Assembly (NCBI RefSeq): GCF_903914075.1
Contig: NZ_CAIWNQ010000003.1
Span: forward strand, 1-64,000
DNA from: Ruegeria sp. THAF57
Lineage (GTDB): Bacteria; Pseudomonadota; Alphaproteobacteria; Rhodobacterales; Rhodobacteraceae
Reading direction: 5' to 3'
DNA length: 64,000 nt
Part shown: one piece after another, positions 1 to 8,009 of the stretch
Position numbering within the stretch: position 1 is the stretch's first letter
Layout: each line of letters begins with the position of its first letter
The notes under the pieces: model-generated
Told to the model about the DNA's origin: nothing
Databases searched by the model: none
What the model saw: only the letters and a program-made list of their open reading frames with translations
Translations under genes and position numbers: made by a program

Positions 1-21
1 GTGTCGAAGATCATTGAATAA
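1..21 (+). CDS. 3' end of an upstream gene (partial)
   Basis: The first seven codons read as six sense codons followed by TAA in frame 1, directly before a short hairpin and a strong terminator. This suggests that a plus-strand gene ends here. The fragment is too short to identify, and the reading frame is inferred only from the terminator that follows. Confidence 0.3.
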   Translation: MSKIIE

Positions 22-64
22 TCGGTAGGACGGGCTTCAGCCCGGCACATCGATAAAACTAAAG

Positions 65-93
65 AAGGCCGCTCCTCAGGGGGCGGCCTTTTT
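65..93 (+). terminator. Rho-independent terminator
   Basis: A perfect 8-bp stem (AAGGCCGC at 65-72 with GCGGCCTT at 83-90) encloses a 10-base loop and is followed by TTT at 91-93. A smaller GC-rich hairpin (CGGGCT/AGCCCG) lies just upstream at about 31-44. Together they would end transcription of the gene entering the window from the left. Confidence 0.75.
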
Positions 94-153
94 ACTTGGA
101 TTGTGTCGTGGGTGCATAAACTTGGCTATGCAGGCCAAAACCCTCTGATCGGC

Positions 154-372
154 TTAGATTACGCCAGCCAATACCAACCGAACGATATCTTCGCGTTTAA
201 GACTGCGCGCGCGCAGCTCGGCGTCACTCATCAGCCAATAGGCGCGGATTCTGCGGGTTGCCGATCTGGTTTCAGACAGTCTGCGTAGGTTGGAACGGAG
301 GCGACGGCTCAGCAGTTGCCACAATGCGGCAGGGCTAAGGTCATGCGGGCGGTAAACGGTGGATTTGGGCAT
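154..372 (-). CDS. DUF1127 (YjiS-like) small protein
   Basis: A 72-residue, arginine-rich protein. The C-terminal half carries the DUF1127 pattern: a basic helix followed by LMSDAELRARSLKREDI, which matches the family's 'L-D-x-x-L-x-D-I-G-L-x-R-x-D-I' tail. Such proteins are abundant in Rhodobacteraceae. Some members bind RNA or affect phosphate and stress physiology, but the role of this one cannot be read from sequence. It stands alone on the minus strand, downstream of rpe in the same direction. The ATG at 372 has no strong Shine-Dalgarno sequence. The family assignment is fairly secure and the function is unknown. Confidence 0.7.
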   Translation of the reverse strand: MPKSTVYRPHDLSPAALWQLLSRRLRSNLRRLSETRSATRRIRAYWLMSDAELRARSLKREDIVRLVLAGVI

Positions 373-508
373 AACGGTATTTCGTTGCGTTTTGATTGAA
401 CCGGTACAATCTACGCACGCGTGTATCGGACAGCTAGCCCCGCCCGGTCATATCCGCTGTGCGTCTGGCGCAATGGCCCAGCGTTTCCGCCGGGCCATGG
501 TATGCAGA

Positions 509-1195
509 TCAAATCGCAGCTTCTGCCGCTGCACGAACAGCCCGGATGTTGTCCCCGTAAACGTCTGGTTGCGAAACCGAGCCGCCTTTGAAGACCGCCG
601 ATCCTGCCACCAGCACGTCCGCGCCCGCAGCCGCGACCAGTGGGGCTGTTTTCGGGTCCACACCGCCGTCAATCTCAATATGGATAGGGCGGTCACCGAT
701 CATCTGACGCAGGCGGCGCACCTTTTCGGTCAGGTCGATGAATTTCTGGCCGCCGAAACCGGGGTTTACTGTCATGACGCAAACAAGATCAGTGAGGTCC
801 AGCAGATGCTCGACCGCTTCGGCCGGGGTGCCGGGGTTAAGGGCGACGCCAGCCTTCATGCCAGCGGCACGAATGGCCTGCAACGTGCGGTGCGTGTGCG
901 GGCCAGCTTCGACATGGGCCGTCAGGATGTCTGCACCGGCTTCGGCATAGGCCTCGATGTAAGGATCGACGGGCGTAATCATCAGGTGCACGTCCATCAC
1001 CGTTTTTACATGTGGACGAAACGCTTTGACGGCGGGGGGGCCAAAAGTCAGGTTTGGCACGAAATGGCCATCCATCACGTCAACATGGACCCAATCTGCG
1101 CCTTGTGCTTCGATCGCCTGAATCTCGGCGCCGAAATTGGCAAAGTCGGCGGACAGGATCGACGGAGCGATTTTGATGCTGCGGTCAAAGGACAT
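509..1195 (-). CDS. rpe: Ribulose-phosphate 3-epimerase
   Basis: Interconverts D-ribulose 5-phosphate and D-xylulose 5-phosphate in the pentose phosphate and Calvin pathways; cytosolic TIM barrel. The 228 residues match the family length. The N-terminus has the APSILSADF motif, and the metal-binding residues are visible as H37 and D39 (HVDVMDG), H70 (DVHLM), and an Asp in the late EIDGGV motif. A GAGG ribosome-binding site lies 6 bases before the ATG. The gene is monocistronic and points away from the phosphonate locus. It is not part of the C-P lyase pathway, although both handle pentose phosphates. Identification is confident. Confidence 0.95.
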   Translation of the reverse strand: MSFDRSIKIAPSILSADFANFGAEIQAIEAQGADWVHVDVMDGHFVPNLTFGPPAVKAFRPHVKTVMDVHLMITPVDPYIEAYAEAGADILTAHVEAGPHTHRTLQAIRAAGMKAGVALNPGTPAEAVEHLLDLTDLVCVMTVNPGFGGQKFIDLTEKVRRLRQMIGDRPIHIEIDGGVDPKTAPLVAAAGADVLVAGSAVFKGGSVSQPDVYGDNIRAVRAAAEAAI

Positions 1196-1361
1196 GTTTG
1201 GCCTCGTGTCAGGATAAAGAGTCGGCCCGCATATACCTGCGATATGCGGAGAAGGGTAGGGCCAACAGCGGCGAGCGCTGCGTTACAAAACTTTCACCCA
1301 ATCGACACACAGCCGTTGAACACCGCCTTTAGCTAGCCGCCAACACATTTGGGGGTGGCTC

Positions 1362-2183
1362 GTGCTGCGAATAGAAAAACTGACGAAACGCTTTGGCGAA
1401 AATACGGCTGTGGAGGCTGCTTCGCTGGACGTCGACAAGCCGTGCATGATCGGCATCATTGGGCGTTCGGGCGCCGGTAAATCCACCCTCTTGCGCATGA
1501 TCAACCGCCTGACAGACGCCAGCGACGGAGAGATCATTTTTGAAGGCCGCGATGTAACCAAACTTAAAGGTCGCGAAAAGCGCGCGTGGCAAGCCGATTG
1601 CGCGATGATCTTTCAGCAGTTCAATCTGGTGCCGCGTATGGACGTGGTGTCAAACGTGCTGCATGGCACGCTGAACCGGCATTCGACGCTGGCCGCCATG
1701 TTCAACCTGTTTCCGATGGACGATATTCACCGCGCTATCGACATTCTGGACCGCCTGGGCATTGCCGAACACGCACCCAAACGGGCCGAGGCGCTGTCGG
1801 GCGGTCAGCAACAGCGCGTCGCCATTGCGCGCGCCTTGATGCAGGACCCCAGCATCATTCTGGCGGATGAACCGATCGCCTCGCTGGACCCGATGAACGC
1901 CCAAGTGGTGATGCAGGCGCTGCGTCGTATCCACGAAGAGGACGGCCGGACGGTCATTGCCAACCTGCACACGCTGGACACCGCGCGCCGCTATTGTGAC
2001 CGCGTCGTCGGAATGCGCGACGGGCGTATCGTTTTCGATGGCCTGCCCGAACAACTGACGACCGGTGTCGCGCGCGAGATTTATGGGGCCGATGCTAGCT
2101 TCTCGGAAGAGGCGACCTCGACCGAGATCGAAACGCTGGACACGACCCAAAAGGCCCTGATGGAAGCCGAAGCAACCATCTAG
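1362..2183 (+). CDS. phnC: Phosphonate ABC transporter ATP-binding protein
   Basis: ATPase subunit of the PhnCDE phosphonate importer on the inner face of the membrane. 273 residues. Walker A is GRSGAGKST (about residues 34-42), the ABC signature is [15 protein letters not shown], and Walker B is [11 protein letters not shown]. The start is GTG, chosen because a GGGGG Shine-Dalgarno run lies just upstream and the protein begins exactly at the conserved [12 protein letters not shown]. It is the first gene of the import operon, with phnD 63 bases downstream after a hairpin. PhnF or PhoB control is likely from family knowledge, but I could not define a convincing Pho box upstream. Confidence 0.95.
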   Translation: MLRIEKLTKRFGENTAVEAASLDVDKPCMIGIIGRSGAGKSTLLRMINRLTDASDGEIIFEGRDVTKLKGREKRAWQADCAMIFQQFNLVPRMDVVSNVLHGTLNRHSTLAAMFNLFPMDDIHRAIDILDRLGIAEHAPKRAEALSGGQQQRVAIARALMQDPSIILADEPIASLDPMNAQVVMQALRRIHEEDGRTVIANLHTLDTARRYCDRVVGMRDGRIVFDGLPEQLTTGVAREIYGADASFSEEATSTEIETLDTTQKALMEAEATI

Positions 2184-2193
2184 GCCCGACCCC

Positions 2194-2219
2194 CCTTTCA
2201 TCGACCGGCCGATGAAAGG
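2194..2219 (+). other. Hairpin in the phnC-phnD spacer
   Basis: A perfect 10-bp stem (2194-2203 with 2210-2219) and a 6-base loop lie between the phnC stop and the phnD start. No T-tract follows, so it is more likely an RNA-processing or stabilising element than a terminator. It pairs functionally with the longer hairpin after phnD. Confidence 0.6.
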
Positions 2220-2246
2220 CCGGCATATCAAACCGGAGAGAGACAG

Positions 2247-3149
2247 ATGAAAAAACTGATTACTGCCCTTGTTGCGACAACTGCGATCGCCGCCCCAGCC
2301 ATGGCTGCGGATATAAACGAATTCCGCATTGGTATTCTGGGCGGTGAAAACGCTCAGGACCGGCTGAACAACAACGAATGCCTGCGCGAATACACCGAAG
2401 AAGCGCTGGGTGTGGAAACCAAGCTGTTCGCGCCTGCCGACTATGACGGCGTGATCCAGGGATTGCTGGGTGGCACCATCGACATGGCGTGGCTGGGTGC
2501 CTCGGGCTATGCGAAAACCTACCTGTCTGATCCCGAAGCGGTTGAGCCGGTTCTGGTCAAGGTCAACACCGACGGCGGCTATGGCTACTACTCGATTGGT
2601 TTTGCCCGCAAGGACAGCGGCATCACCTCGCTGGACGATATGAAGGGCAAGACTTTTGGTTTTGGCGATCCGAACTCGACCTCGGGCTACCTGATCCCGT
2701 CCATCGAAATCCCTGCCGCCACTGGCGCGACCATGGACTCGGGCGACTATTTTGGTGAGGTGAAATTCACCGGCGGTCATGAGCAGACCATCGTTGCCGT
2801 AAACAACGGCGATGTTGATGGCGGCGTGACCTGGGCTGACGGTTTGGGCGATTGGGAAGACGGCTATAAGTCTGGCGCTCTGCGCCGTGCTGTTGATGCC
2901 GGTCTGGTTGACATGAACGACATGGTCCAGATTTGGAAATCCAAGCCGATCCCCGAAGGCCCGGTTGTGCTGCGCACCGCTCTGCCTGCGGATGTGAAAG
3001 AGAAGATGACTGCTCTGATGGCGGGTCTGGCCGAGAAAGACCGCGAGTGTTTCTATGGCGTTGCAGCTGGTGAAGCAAAGGCGTTCGAACCGATCACCCA
3101 CGAGGCGTATGAGATCATCATCGAAGCACGCAAGCTGAAGTCCAACTAA
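2247..3149 (+). CDS. phnD: Phosphonate ABC transporter substrate-binding protein
   Basis: Periplasmic binding protein that captures phosphonates for PhnE1E2. 300 residues. The first 20-21 residues form a Sec signal peptide (MKKLITALVATTAIA, then AMA cleavage). The mature part has the PhnD/SsuA-like pattern: FRIGILGGENAQDR at the N-terminus, then FAPADYDGVIQGLLGG and a WLGASGYAK loop typical of phosphonate binders. A GGAGAGAG ribosome-binding site precedes the ATG. Hairpins on both sides of the gene suggest that its message is stabilised relative to phnC and phnE, as is common for periplasmic binding proteins that must outnumber their transporter. Confidence 0.95.
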   Translation: MKKLITALVATTAIAAPAMAADINEFRIGILGGENAQDRLNNNECLREYTEEALGVETKLFAPADYDGVIQGLLGGTIDMAWLGASGYAKTYLSDPEAVEPVLVKVNTDGGYGYYSIGFARKDSGITSLDDMKGKTFGFGDPNSTSGYLIPSIEIPAATGATMDSGDYFGEVKFTGGHEQTIVAVNNGDVDGGVTWADGLGDWEDGYKSGALRRAVDAGLVDMNDMVQIWKSKPIPEGPVVLRTALPADVKEKMTALMAGLAEKDRECFYGVAAGEAKAFEPITHEAYEIIIEARKLKSN

Positions 3150-3168
3150 GCCTGCACAACCCAAAGAC

Positions 3169-3199
3169 CGGGGTCCGGTGTTGAAACCGGACCCCGTTT
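3169..3199 (+). terminator. Strong hairpin after phnD (attenuator or stabiliser)
   Basis: A perfect 11-bp GC-rich stem (3169-3179 with 3186-3196) has a 6-base loop and is followed by TTT. It lies between phnD and phnE1 in an otherwise continuous operon, so it probably acts as a partial terminator or a 3' stabiliser of the phnD message rather than a full stop. Confidence 0.7.
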
Positions 3200-3217
3200 C
3201 CCACTCAGGAGCATTCC

Positions 3218-4099
3218 ATGACAGACCTGACCGCAGGGTCCCCGACCGTTGACCAGATCCGGGCCGACTATTCCGAGACGACACGACGCAAGCGGGTCTA
3301 TGGTGGTATCCTTCTGATCGTATTCGTGGCTTTGATGGCCGCTGGGTTTCGCACCGCGGATGACCGCAACGCAGGCAGCTTTGTAGACGGCTGGCACCGT
3401 ATCTTTGACTACCCCGCCGAAGTTCTGTCCGAGGCCTGGGATAAGATCGACGCGCTGCCTGCCAACTTGGTCAAGTTCTTCCCGGCGCTGGTCGAGACAA
3501 TCAACATTGCTGCTGCATCCACGTTAATTGGCACAATCGCAGGGACTTTTCTGGCACTGATGTCCACGCGGGGTATGGCGCTCTGGCCTGCGCTGATCCC
3601 GCTGTTCCGGCGTATTGCCGATATCTGCCGCGCAATTCCTGAGATCGTGATCGCGCTGGTCCTGATCTTTATTCTGGGCGGCGGTCCGGTGCCCGCGATG
3701 ATCGCCATTGCAATCCATACGGCAGGAGCGCTGGGTAAGCTGTTTTCCGAGGTGAACGAGAACGCATCGCTGAAGCCGGTCGCAGGGTTGCATTCGGTCG
3801 GGGCCAACTGGTCGCAGCGTATGTATCTGGGGGTGATCCCTCAGGTCGGACCGAACTATGTCAGCTATGCCTTGCTGCGGTTCGAGATCAACATCCGCGC
3901 CTCGGCCATTCTGGGTTTCGTTGGCGCGGGTGGTCTGGGGTACGAACTGCGCAATTCGATGTCGTGGGGGCAGGGGCGCTATGATGAGGCTGCCGCGATC
4001 TTCCTGTTGCTGTTTGTCACCATTGTTGTCGTCGACCAAATCTCGGGTCAATTGCGTGATCGCTTGACCCACGGATCCGAGAAAGGAGCGCGGGCATGA
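3218..4099 (+). CDS. phnE: Phosphonate ABC transporter permease, subunit 1
   Basis: Inner-membrane permease of the phosphonate importer. 293 residues. It has a short charged N-terminus, a first membrane segment near residues 27-45, a periplasmic stretch, then the BPD_transp_1 core. The EAA-like coupling loop reads GANWSQRMYLGVIPQVGPNY, close to that of the next gene. An AGGAG ribosome-binding site precedes the ATG. The end overlaps the next permease start by ATGA (4096-4099), implying coupled translation and a PhnE1/PhnE2 heterodimer, the usual arrangement in alphaproteobacteria. Confidence 0.93.
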   Translation: MTDLTAGSPTVDQIRADYSETTRRKRVYGGILLIVFVALMAAGFRTADDRNAGSFVDGWHRIFDYPAEVLSEAWDKIDALPANLVKFFPALVETINIAAASTLIGTIAGTFLALMSTRGMALWPALIPLFRRIADICRAIPEIVIALVLIFILGGGPVPAMIAIAIHTAGALGKLFSEVNENASLKPVAGLHSVGANWSQRMYLGVIPQVGPNYVSYALLRFEINIRASAILGFVGAGGLGYELRNSMSWGQGRYDEAAAIFLLLFVTIVVVDQISGQLRDRLTHGSEKGARA

Positions 4100-5451
4100 G
4101 CACCTTCGCCACAAACCTGACCATAGATGAGCTGAAAGCCGAAGCTGACCATCTGTTCAGCCGCAAACGTCTTGTGAATTTCGGCCTGCCCTCGCTGGTG
4201 CTGACTTATCTTATCTATGTGTTCTTCGCTTTCGATGTGCCCGGTCTGGCCGAGCGTGCGAATTGGGAAAACGGCAAGACGCTGGTGGCCGACAGCTATA
4301 GTTACAAAACCCATATCGAACGCGATAACCGCACCGGAGAAATCTCAGCCGCTATTGAGGGCGAGCGCAAGGGCGCCTATCCTGCGGGCGAAGCGCCAGA
4401 TTGGGTCACGCTGGGCGAAACCACGGTGATTGATCTGGAGGACGGTCACGTCGTGCGGTTCGGTCCTCGTACCGTTGAATACGATATCCCCGGATACGGC
4501 ACTGTCCGCGCCACACCCACGCGTGTAGCAGGTGTACAGGCCGAACTGCCTGCAGGCGATGTGCCGGACTGGATCAACATCTCGAAAAACAGGATGGCGA
4601 TCACGACGGATGCGGGTCGCCTGACAGTGACGCGGAACCGGTCGGAAGTCTTCCGCTACTTCACCGGATGGGAGCTGTACTTCTTCACCCTCGACAGCCC
4701 CTATTACGGTAAGTCCTTTCCGCAACTTGTTGGGCTGGCCGCGAATGGTGAAGCCGGGGCGATCCTGAACGATTTCTGGACCAACAAGATGTGGCGGCAT
4801 CAGGACGTGGCTTGGGCCATATTCGAGACGATCCTGATGGCCTTCCTGGGTACGCTGGGCGCGGGCATGGTCGCGCTGCCGCTGGCCTTCCTTGCAACGC
4901 GCAACTTCAACCCGCTGAGGTCGGTTCGGTTTCTGACCCGTCGCGTATTCGACTTTGTCCGGGGCGTGGATGCCTTGATCTGGACTGTCGTGCTGGCCCG
5001 CGCTTTTGGTCCCGGACCACTGACAGGTGCGCTGGCCATTCTGGTGACTGACACAGGAACCTTCGGCAAAATCTTCTCGGAAGCGCTGGAAAACGTTGAT
5101 CAGAAGCAGGTTGAAGGTGTCCAATCCACGGGGGCCAATGCGCCCCAGCGATATCGGTTTGGCGTGATCCCGCAGGTGACGCCCGTTCTGCTCAGTCAGT
5201 TGTTGTACTTCCTTGAATCCAACACCCGCAGCGCGACCGTGATCGGTGCCATCACAGGTGGCGGGATCGGGTTGCTGCTGACTCAAGCGATCATCACGCA
5301 AAAGGATTGGGAAGAGGTTGCCTATTACATCGTCCTGATCATTCTGATGGTCATGTTGATGGACTGGTTCTCGGGCTGGTTGCGCAGGCGTCTGATCCAG
5401 GGGGAAACTGCGCCCAGACGTAAGAAGGCGAAGCTTGTCAAAGCAAGCTGA
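4096..5451 (+). CDS. phnE: Phosphonate ABC transporter permease, subunit 2 (long form)
   Basis: Second PhnE-type permease, 451 residues, far longer than the usual 260-290. After one membrane segment (about residues 30-50) there is an extra hydrophilic stretch of roughly 180 residues, predicted periplasmic and rich in beta-type sequence (for example GETTVIDLEDGHVVRFG). The permease core resumes near residue 237 (DVAWAIFETILMAFLG) with the EAA-like loop GANAPQRYRFGVIPQV. It overlaps phnE1 by ATGA. The insertion may contact PhnD or the cell wall; this is inference. The C-terminus is a lysine-rich tail. Confidence 0.92.
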   Translation: MSTFATNLTIDELKAEADHLFSRKRLVNFGLPSLVLTYLIYVFFAFDVPGLAERANWENGKTLVADSYSYKTHIERDNRTGEISAAIEGERKGAYPAGEAPDWVTLGETTVIDLEDGHVVRFGPRTVEYDIPGYGTVRATPTRVAGVQAELPAGDVPDWINISKNRMAITTDAGRLTVTRNRSEVFRYFTGWELYFFTLDSPYYGKSFPQLVGLAANGEAGAILNDFWTNKMWRHQDVAWAIFETILMAFLGTLGAGMVALPLAFLATRNFNPLRSVRFLTRRVFDFVRGVDALIWTVVLARAFGPGPLTGALAILVTDTGTFGKIFSEALENVDQKQVEGVQSTGANAPQRYRFGVIPQVTPVLLSQLLYFLESNTRSATVIGAITGGGIGLLLTQAIITQKDWEEVAYYIVLIILMVMLMDWFSGWLRRRLIQGETAPRRKKAKLVKAS

Positions 5452-5477
5452 ACTGGCACAGGCAGAAGGATCAAAAG

Positions 5478-6107
5478 ATGGCGCGTCTTCGTTCGGACCA
5501 ACCTTTCATTCACCCCGATTGCGCGATCTCGAACAGCACCTTTGGCGCATTTGTTGAGATCGGAGCAGGGACGCGAGTCGCGAATTCCGTGGTCGGGGAT
5601 TACTCGTATTGTGATCGAACTTGTGACATTGCCAATGCCGAGATCGGGAAATTTTCTAATATAGCCAGCTTTACCCGGATTGGGGCAACGGATCACCCGA
5701 TGGGGAAAGCCTCTCAGCATCATTTTCTCTATCGGTCGGCTGATTATTGGGATGATGCTGAGGACGACGCCCAATGGTTTGCCCGTCGCGCAAGCCGGGT
5801 TACGACAATCGGGCACGATACGTGGATTGGACACGCTGCAATCATCAAGCCCGAGGTCACCATTGGCCACGGTGCAGTCGTCGCATCGGGTGCAATCGTT
5901 ACCAAAGATGTTGCGCCCTATACAATCGTGGGCGGCGTCACGGCACAACCGATCCGACGCCGGTATCCCGAGGCCGTGGCCGAGCGGATGATGACCCTTG
6001 CTTGGTGGAACTGGGACAATGCGCGTCTTCGCGCAGCGCTGACGGATTTTCGCGCGCTGGGGGCCGAGGCATTTTTGGAAAAATACGAAAGCGTTCCCGC
6101 CTGCTGA
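5478..6107 (+). CDS. Hexapeptide-repeat transferase of the phosphonate locus
   Basis: 209 residues with left-handed beta-helix hexapeptide repeats (CAISNSTFGAFVEIGAG, then VTIGHGAVVASGAIVTKDVAPYTIVGG). This is the layout of the 'phosphonate metabolism transferase hexapeptide family' found in many C-P lyase clusters and related to xenobiotic and serine acetyltransferases. It probably acetylates an aminophosphonate or a pathway intermediate using acetyl-CoA, a role filled by the unrelated PhnO in E. coli. That comparison is family knowledge plus inference. The gene lies 26 bases after phnE2 in the import operon and converges on phnF. Confidence 0.85.
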   Translation: MARLRSDQPFIHPDCAISNSTFGAFVEIGAGTRVANSVVGDYSYCDRTCDIANAEIGKFSNIASFTRIGATDHPMGKASQHHFLYRSADYWDDAEDDAQWFARRASRVTTIGHDTWIGHAAIIKPEVTIGHGAVVASGAIVTKDVAPYTIVGGVTAQPIRRRYPEAVAERMMTLAWWNWDNARLRAALTDFRALGAEAFLEKYESVPAC

Positions 6108-6158
6108 TACTGCCGACCTTGGCCGCTGCGGTCATAGAAGGCAGGTGCAGATTTCTGC

Positions 6159-6869
6159 TCAGTCTTCGTTCAATGTCAACGTCACGCGGTCGCCCGCGAA
6201 CACCGTCCGGCCAAATTCCACGGGCACGCCGTTTGTGTCGGCGTTAATGCCTGTGGAAAACAGAACCGGTGCGCCCTCGGTCAGGCGAAGGTGCAGGGCT
6301 TGCGTGGCCGTCGCAGCCCGCGCTGTCAGGCGGGTTGAGACACGGGTGTAGTCCCGCACACCGCACACTTGAAGGGCTTTAGTCACCGATTGCGTCTCGG
6401 ACAGGGCCACAAGAATATTGGGCAGGCGGTCGGCTGGAAATACACTTTGAAACAGACCAATGGGCTGACCATCAGCCAACGACAGACCATCGTAGACATG
6501 AATTGTCGCGCCCGGCTCAAGCTGTAGCGCCTCGGCTTCGGCGTTGTCGGCTGTTCGGGTGGTGAGTGTCAGTATCTTCTTTCCCGGAATCTTGCCGCTG
6601 GCCGAAATGCTCTGGTGATACCGCACGCGTTTTCCGATTGGGTAATCCGTCGGACGCGCGGTCACGAACACGCCTGCGCCGCGTCTGGAATGCACCAATC
6701 CTTGTTCGGACAGGTCCGATAATGCGCGTCGAACGGTATGCCTGTTTACGCCATGCTGCGAGGCCAACTGCGCCTCGGTTGGAAGTTGATCGCCGGTTTT
6801 GTACCGCCCTTCGGCGATGTCCGATGTCAGGCTTAATGCGATGCTTTTCCAGACCGGAGTTTTGCTCAT
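6159..6869 (-). CDS. phnF: GntR/HutC-family repressor of phosphonate genes
   Basis: 236-residue transcription factor. The N-terminal winged helix of the GntR family lies at about residues 8-75 (ARYKTGDQLPTEAQLA region, NRHTVRRALSDL recognition helix). The C-terminal UTRA effector domain follows at about 90-230, ending in FGRTVFAGDRVTLTLNED. It is divergent from phnG with an inverted repeat in the shared spacer, the expected position for an autoregulated PhnF operator. The effector may be a phosphonate or phosphorylated intermediate, but this cannot be read from sequence. Identification as PhnF rests on family plus location. Confidence 0.9.
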   Translation of the reverse strand: MSKTPVWKSIALSLTSDIAEGRYKTGDQLPTEAQLASQHGVNRHTVRRALSDLSEQGLVHSRRGAGVFVTARPTDYPIGKRVRYHQSISASGKIPGKKILTLTTRTADNAEAEALQLEPGATIHVYDGLSLADGQPIGLFQSVFPADRLPNILVALSETQSVTKALQVCGVRDYTRVSTRLTARAATATQALHLRLTEGAPVLFSTGINADTNGVPVEFGRTVFAGDRVTLTLNED

Positions 6870-6925
6870 GTCACCAAATCTTCACAGTTCCCCGGATTGC
6901 GAGTCGCTCCGGTTGGATGTAATAT

Positions 6926-6954
6926 TTGTCTAGTTGTATAGTACGCATAGACAA
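6926..6954. promoter_or_regulatory. Candidate PhnF operator
   Basis: An inverted repeat TTGTCTA (6926-6932) / TAGACAA (6948-6954) with a 15-base spacer lies between divergent phnF and phnG. The left arm is repeated in tandem as TTGTCTAG then TTGTATAG (6926-6941). HutC-type GntR proteins bind this kind of T-G-T ... A-C-A dyad. Binding itself is inference. Confidence 0.55.
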
Positions 6955-6972
6955 CCCGGCCAAGAGGGTTTG

Positions 6973-7431
6973 ATGGTGGATCAGATGAAAACAGAAGACA
7001 TCGCGCGCAAGGAATGGATGGGCCTTCTGGCCCGTGTGCCGTCCGACGTGCTGATTGCGAAATGGGGCGAGTTCGACTTGCGTCCCGATTTTGAGTGGCT
7101 TCGTCGACCCGAAGTGGGCGGGGTCATGGTGCGGGGGCGCACTGGCGGAACCGGCGCGGCGTTTAACCTTGGGGAAATGACCGTCACGCGCTGTTCGTTG
7201 GCACTGGATGACGGGACAGTCGGGCATGGATATGTGCAGGGTCGCTCAAAATCAAAGGCTGAGGTGGCGGCGCTGATTGATGCGCTGATGCAGACCGACG
7301 TTTCAGAAAAAGTCCGCTCACAGGTGATCGAGCCTCTGGCCGAAATGATGCAAGCCGCAAGAACCAGCCGCGCGGCAAAGGCTGCCGCCACAAAGGTAGA
7401 GTTCTTTACTCTGGTTCGGGGAGAGGATTGA
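6973..7431 (+). CDS. phnG: C-P lyase subunit PhnG
   Basis: Part of the PhnGHIJ core complex. With PhnI, PhnG helps attach methylphosphonate to ATP to form ribose 1-methylphosphonate 5-triphosphate. About 152 residues from the ATG at 6973, which has AGAGGG at 6963-6968; an upstream in-frame TTG at 6934 lies inside the operator dyad and is unlikely to be the start. Recognisable features are the KEWMGLLARV N-terminus, the GGTGAAFNLGEMTVTRC segment, and the GHGYVQGRS loop. It starts the phnGHIJKLN run and overlaps phnH by ATGA. Confidence 0.93.
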   Translation: MVDQMKTEDIARKEWMGLLARVPSDVLIAKWGEFDLRPDFEWLRRPEVGGVMVRGRTGGTGAAFNLGEMTVTRCSLALDDGTVGHGYVQGRSKSKAEVAALIDALMQTDVSEKVRSQVIEPLAEMMQAARTSRAAKAAATKVEFFTLVRGED

Positions 7432-8006
7432 TGACCAAGCAATCCCAGTTCTCAGGCGGTTTCAGTGATGCGTCGATTCAGGCCGCACACGCGTTTCGGG
7501 CCGCGATGACGGCGATGGCACGACCGGGCGAGATACGATCACTGACCGGTGGGCTGCCGCCCAAGCCGCTGTCTATCGCCGCAGGTACGCTATTGCTGAC
7601 GCTTTGCGATCCTGAGACAAACGTTTATCTGGCTGGGGCAGCTGATACACCCGCCGTGCGCCAGTGGCTGACATTTCATACGGGTGCACCGGTCACGGGC
7701 GCTGCCGAGGCGGATTTTGCCTTGGGAACGTGGCAGGATCTAGGGCCGCTGACGGCCTATCGCATTGGAACGGCTGAATATCCAGATCGGTCCGCGACCC
7801 TGATCGTCGAATGCGCCGAATTGACCAACGCCGGCGCAACACTCAGCGGCCCGGGGATCAGGGATACGGCGTGTTTGTCCCTGCCTGATATCCCGGCTTT
7901 GCACGCCAATTCGTCGATGTTTCCGCTGGGCTGTGATTTCTTTTTCACCTGCGGCAGCGAGGTTGCTGCCTTGCCGCGCAGCACGACAATTCGGTCGGAG
8001 GGTTAG
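7431..8006 (+). CDS. phnH: C-P lyase subunit PhnH
   Basis: Structural subunit of the PhnGHIJ complex, 191 residues from the ATG at 7431, which overlaps the phnG stop (ATGA). An alternative TTG at 7428 adds one residue. Family hallmarks are GFSDASIQAAHAFRAAM near the N-terminus, MARPGEIRSL, and PLGCDFFFTCG near the C-terminus. PhnH has no known catalytic residues of its own. Translation is coupled to phnG, and phnI follows after three bases. Confidence 0.93.
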   Translation: MTKQSQFSGGFSDASIQAAHAFRAAMTAMARPGEIRSLTGGLPPKPLSIAAGTLLLTLCDPETNVYLAGAADTPAVRQWLTFHTGAPVTGAAEADFALGTWQDLGPLTAYRIGTAEYPDRSATLIVECAELTNAGATLSGPGIRDTACLSLPDIPALHANSSMFPLGCDFFFTCGSEVAALPRSTTIRSEG

Positions 8007-8009
8007 GCG

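Noticed and set aside
1281..1308. Possible Pho box upstream of phnC
   Set aside because: The TTACA, TTTCA and GACAC pieces are spaced by 9-10 bases rather than 11 and match the consensus poorly.
1650..3284. 544-residue minus-strand open frame across phnC-phnD
   Set aside because: It is antisense to two well-identified genes and has low-complexity, Gln/Arg-rich sequence without motifs; a GC-rich shadow frame.
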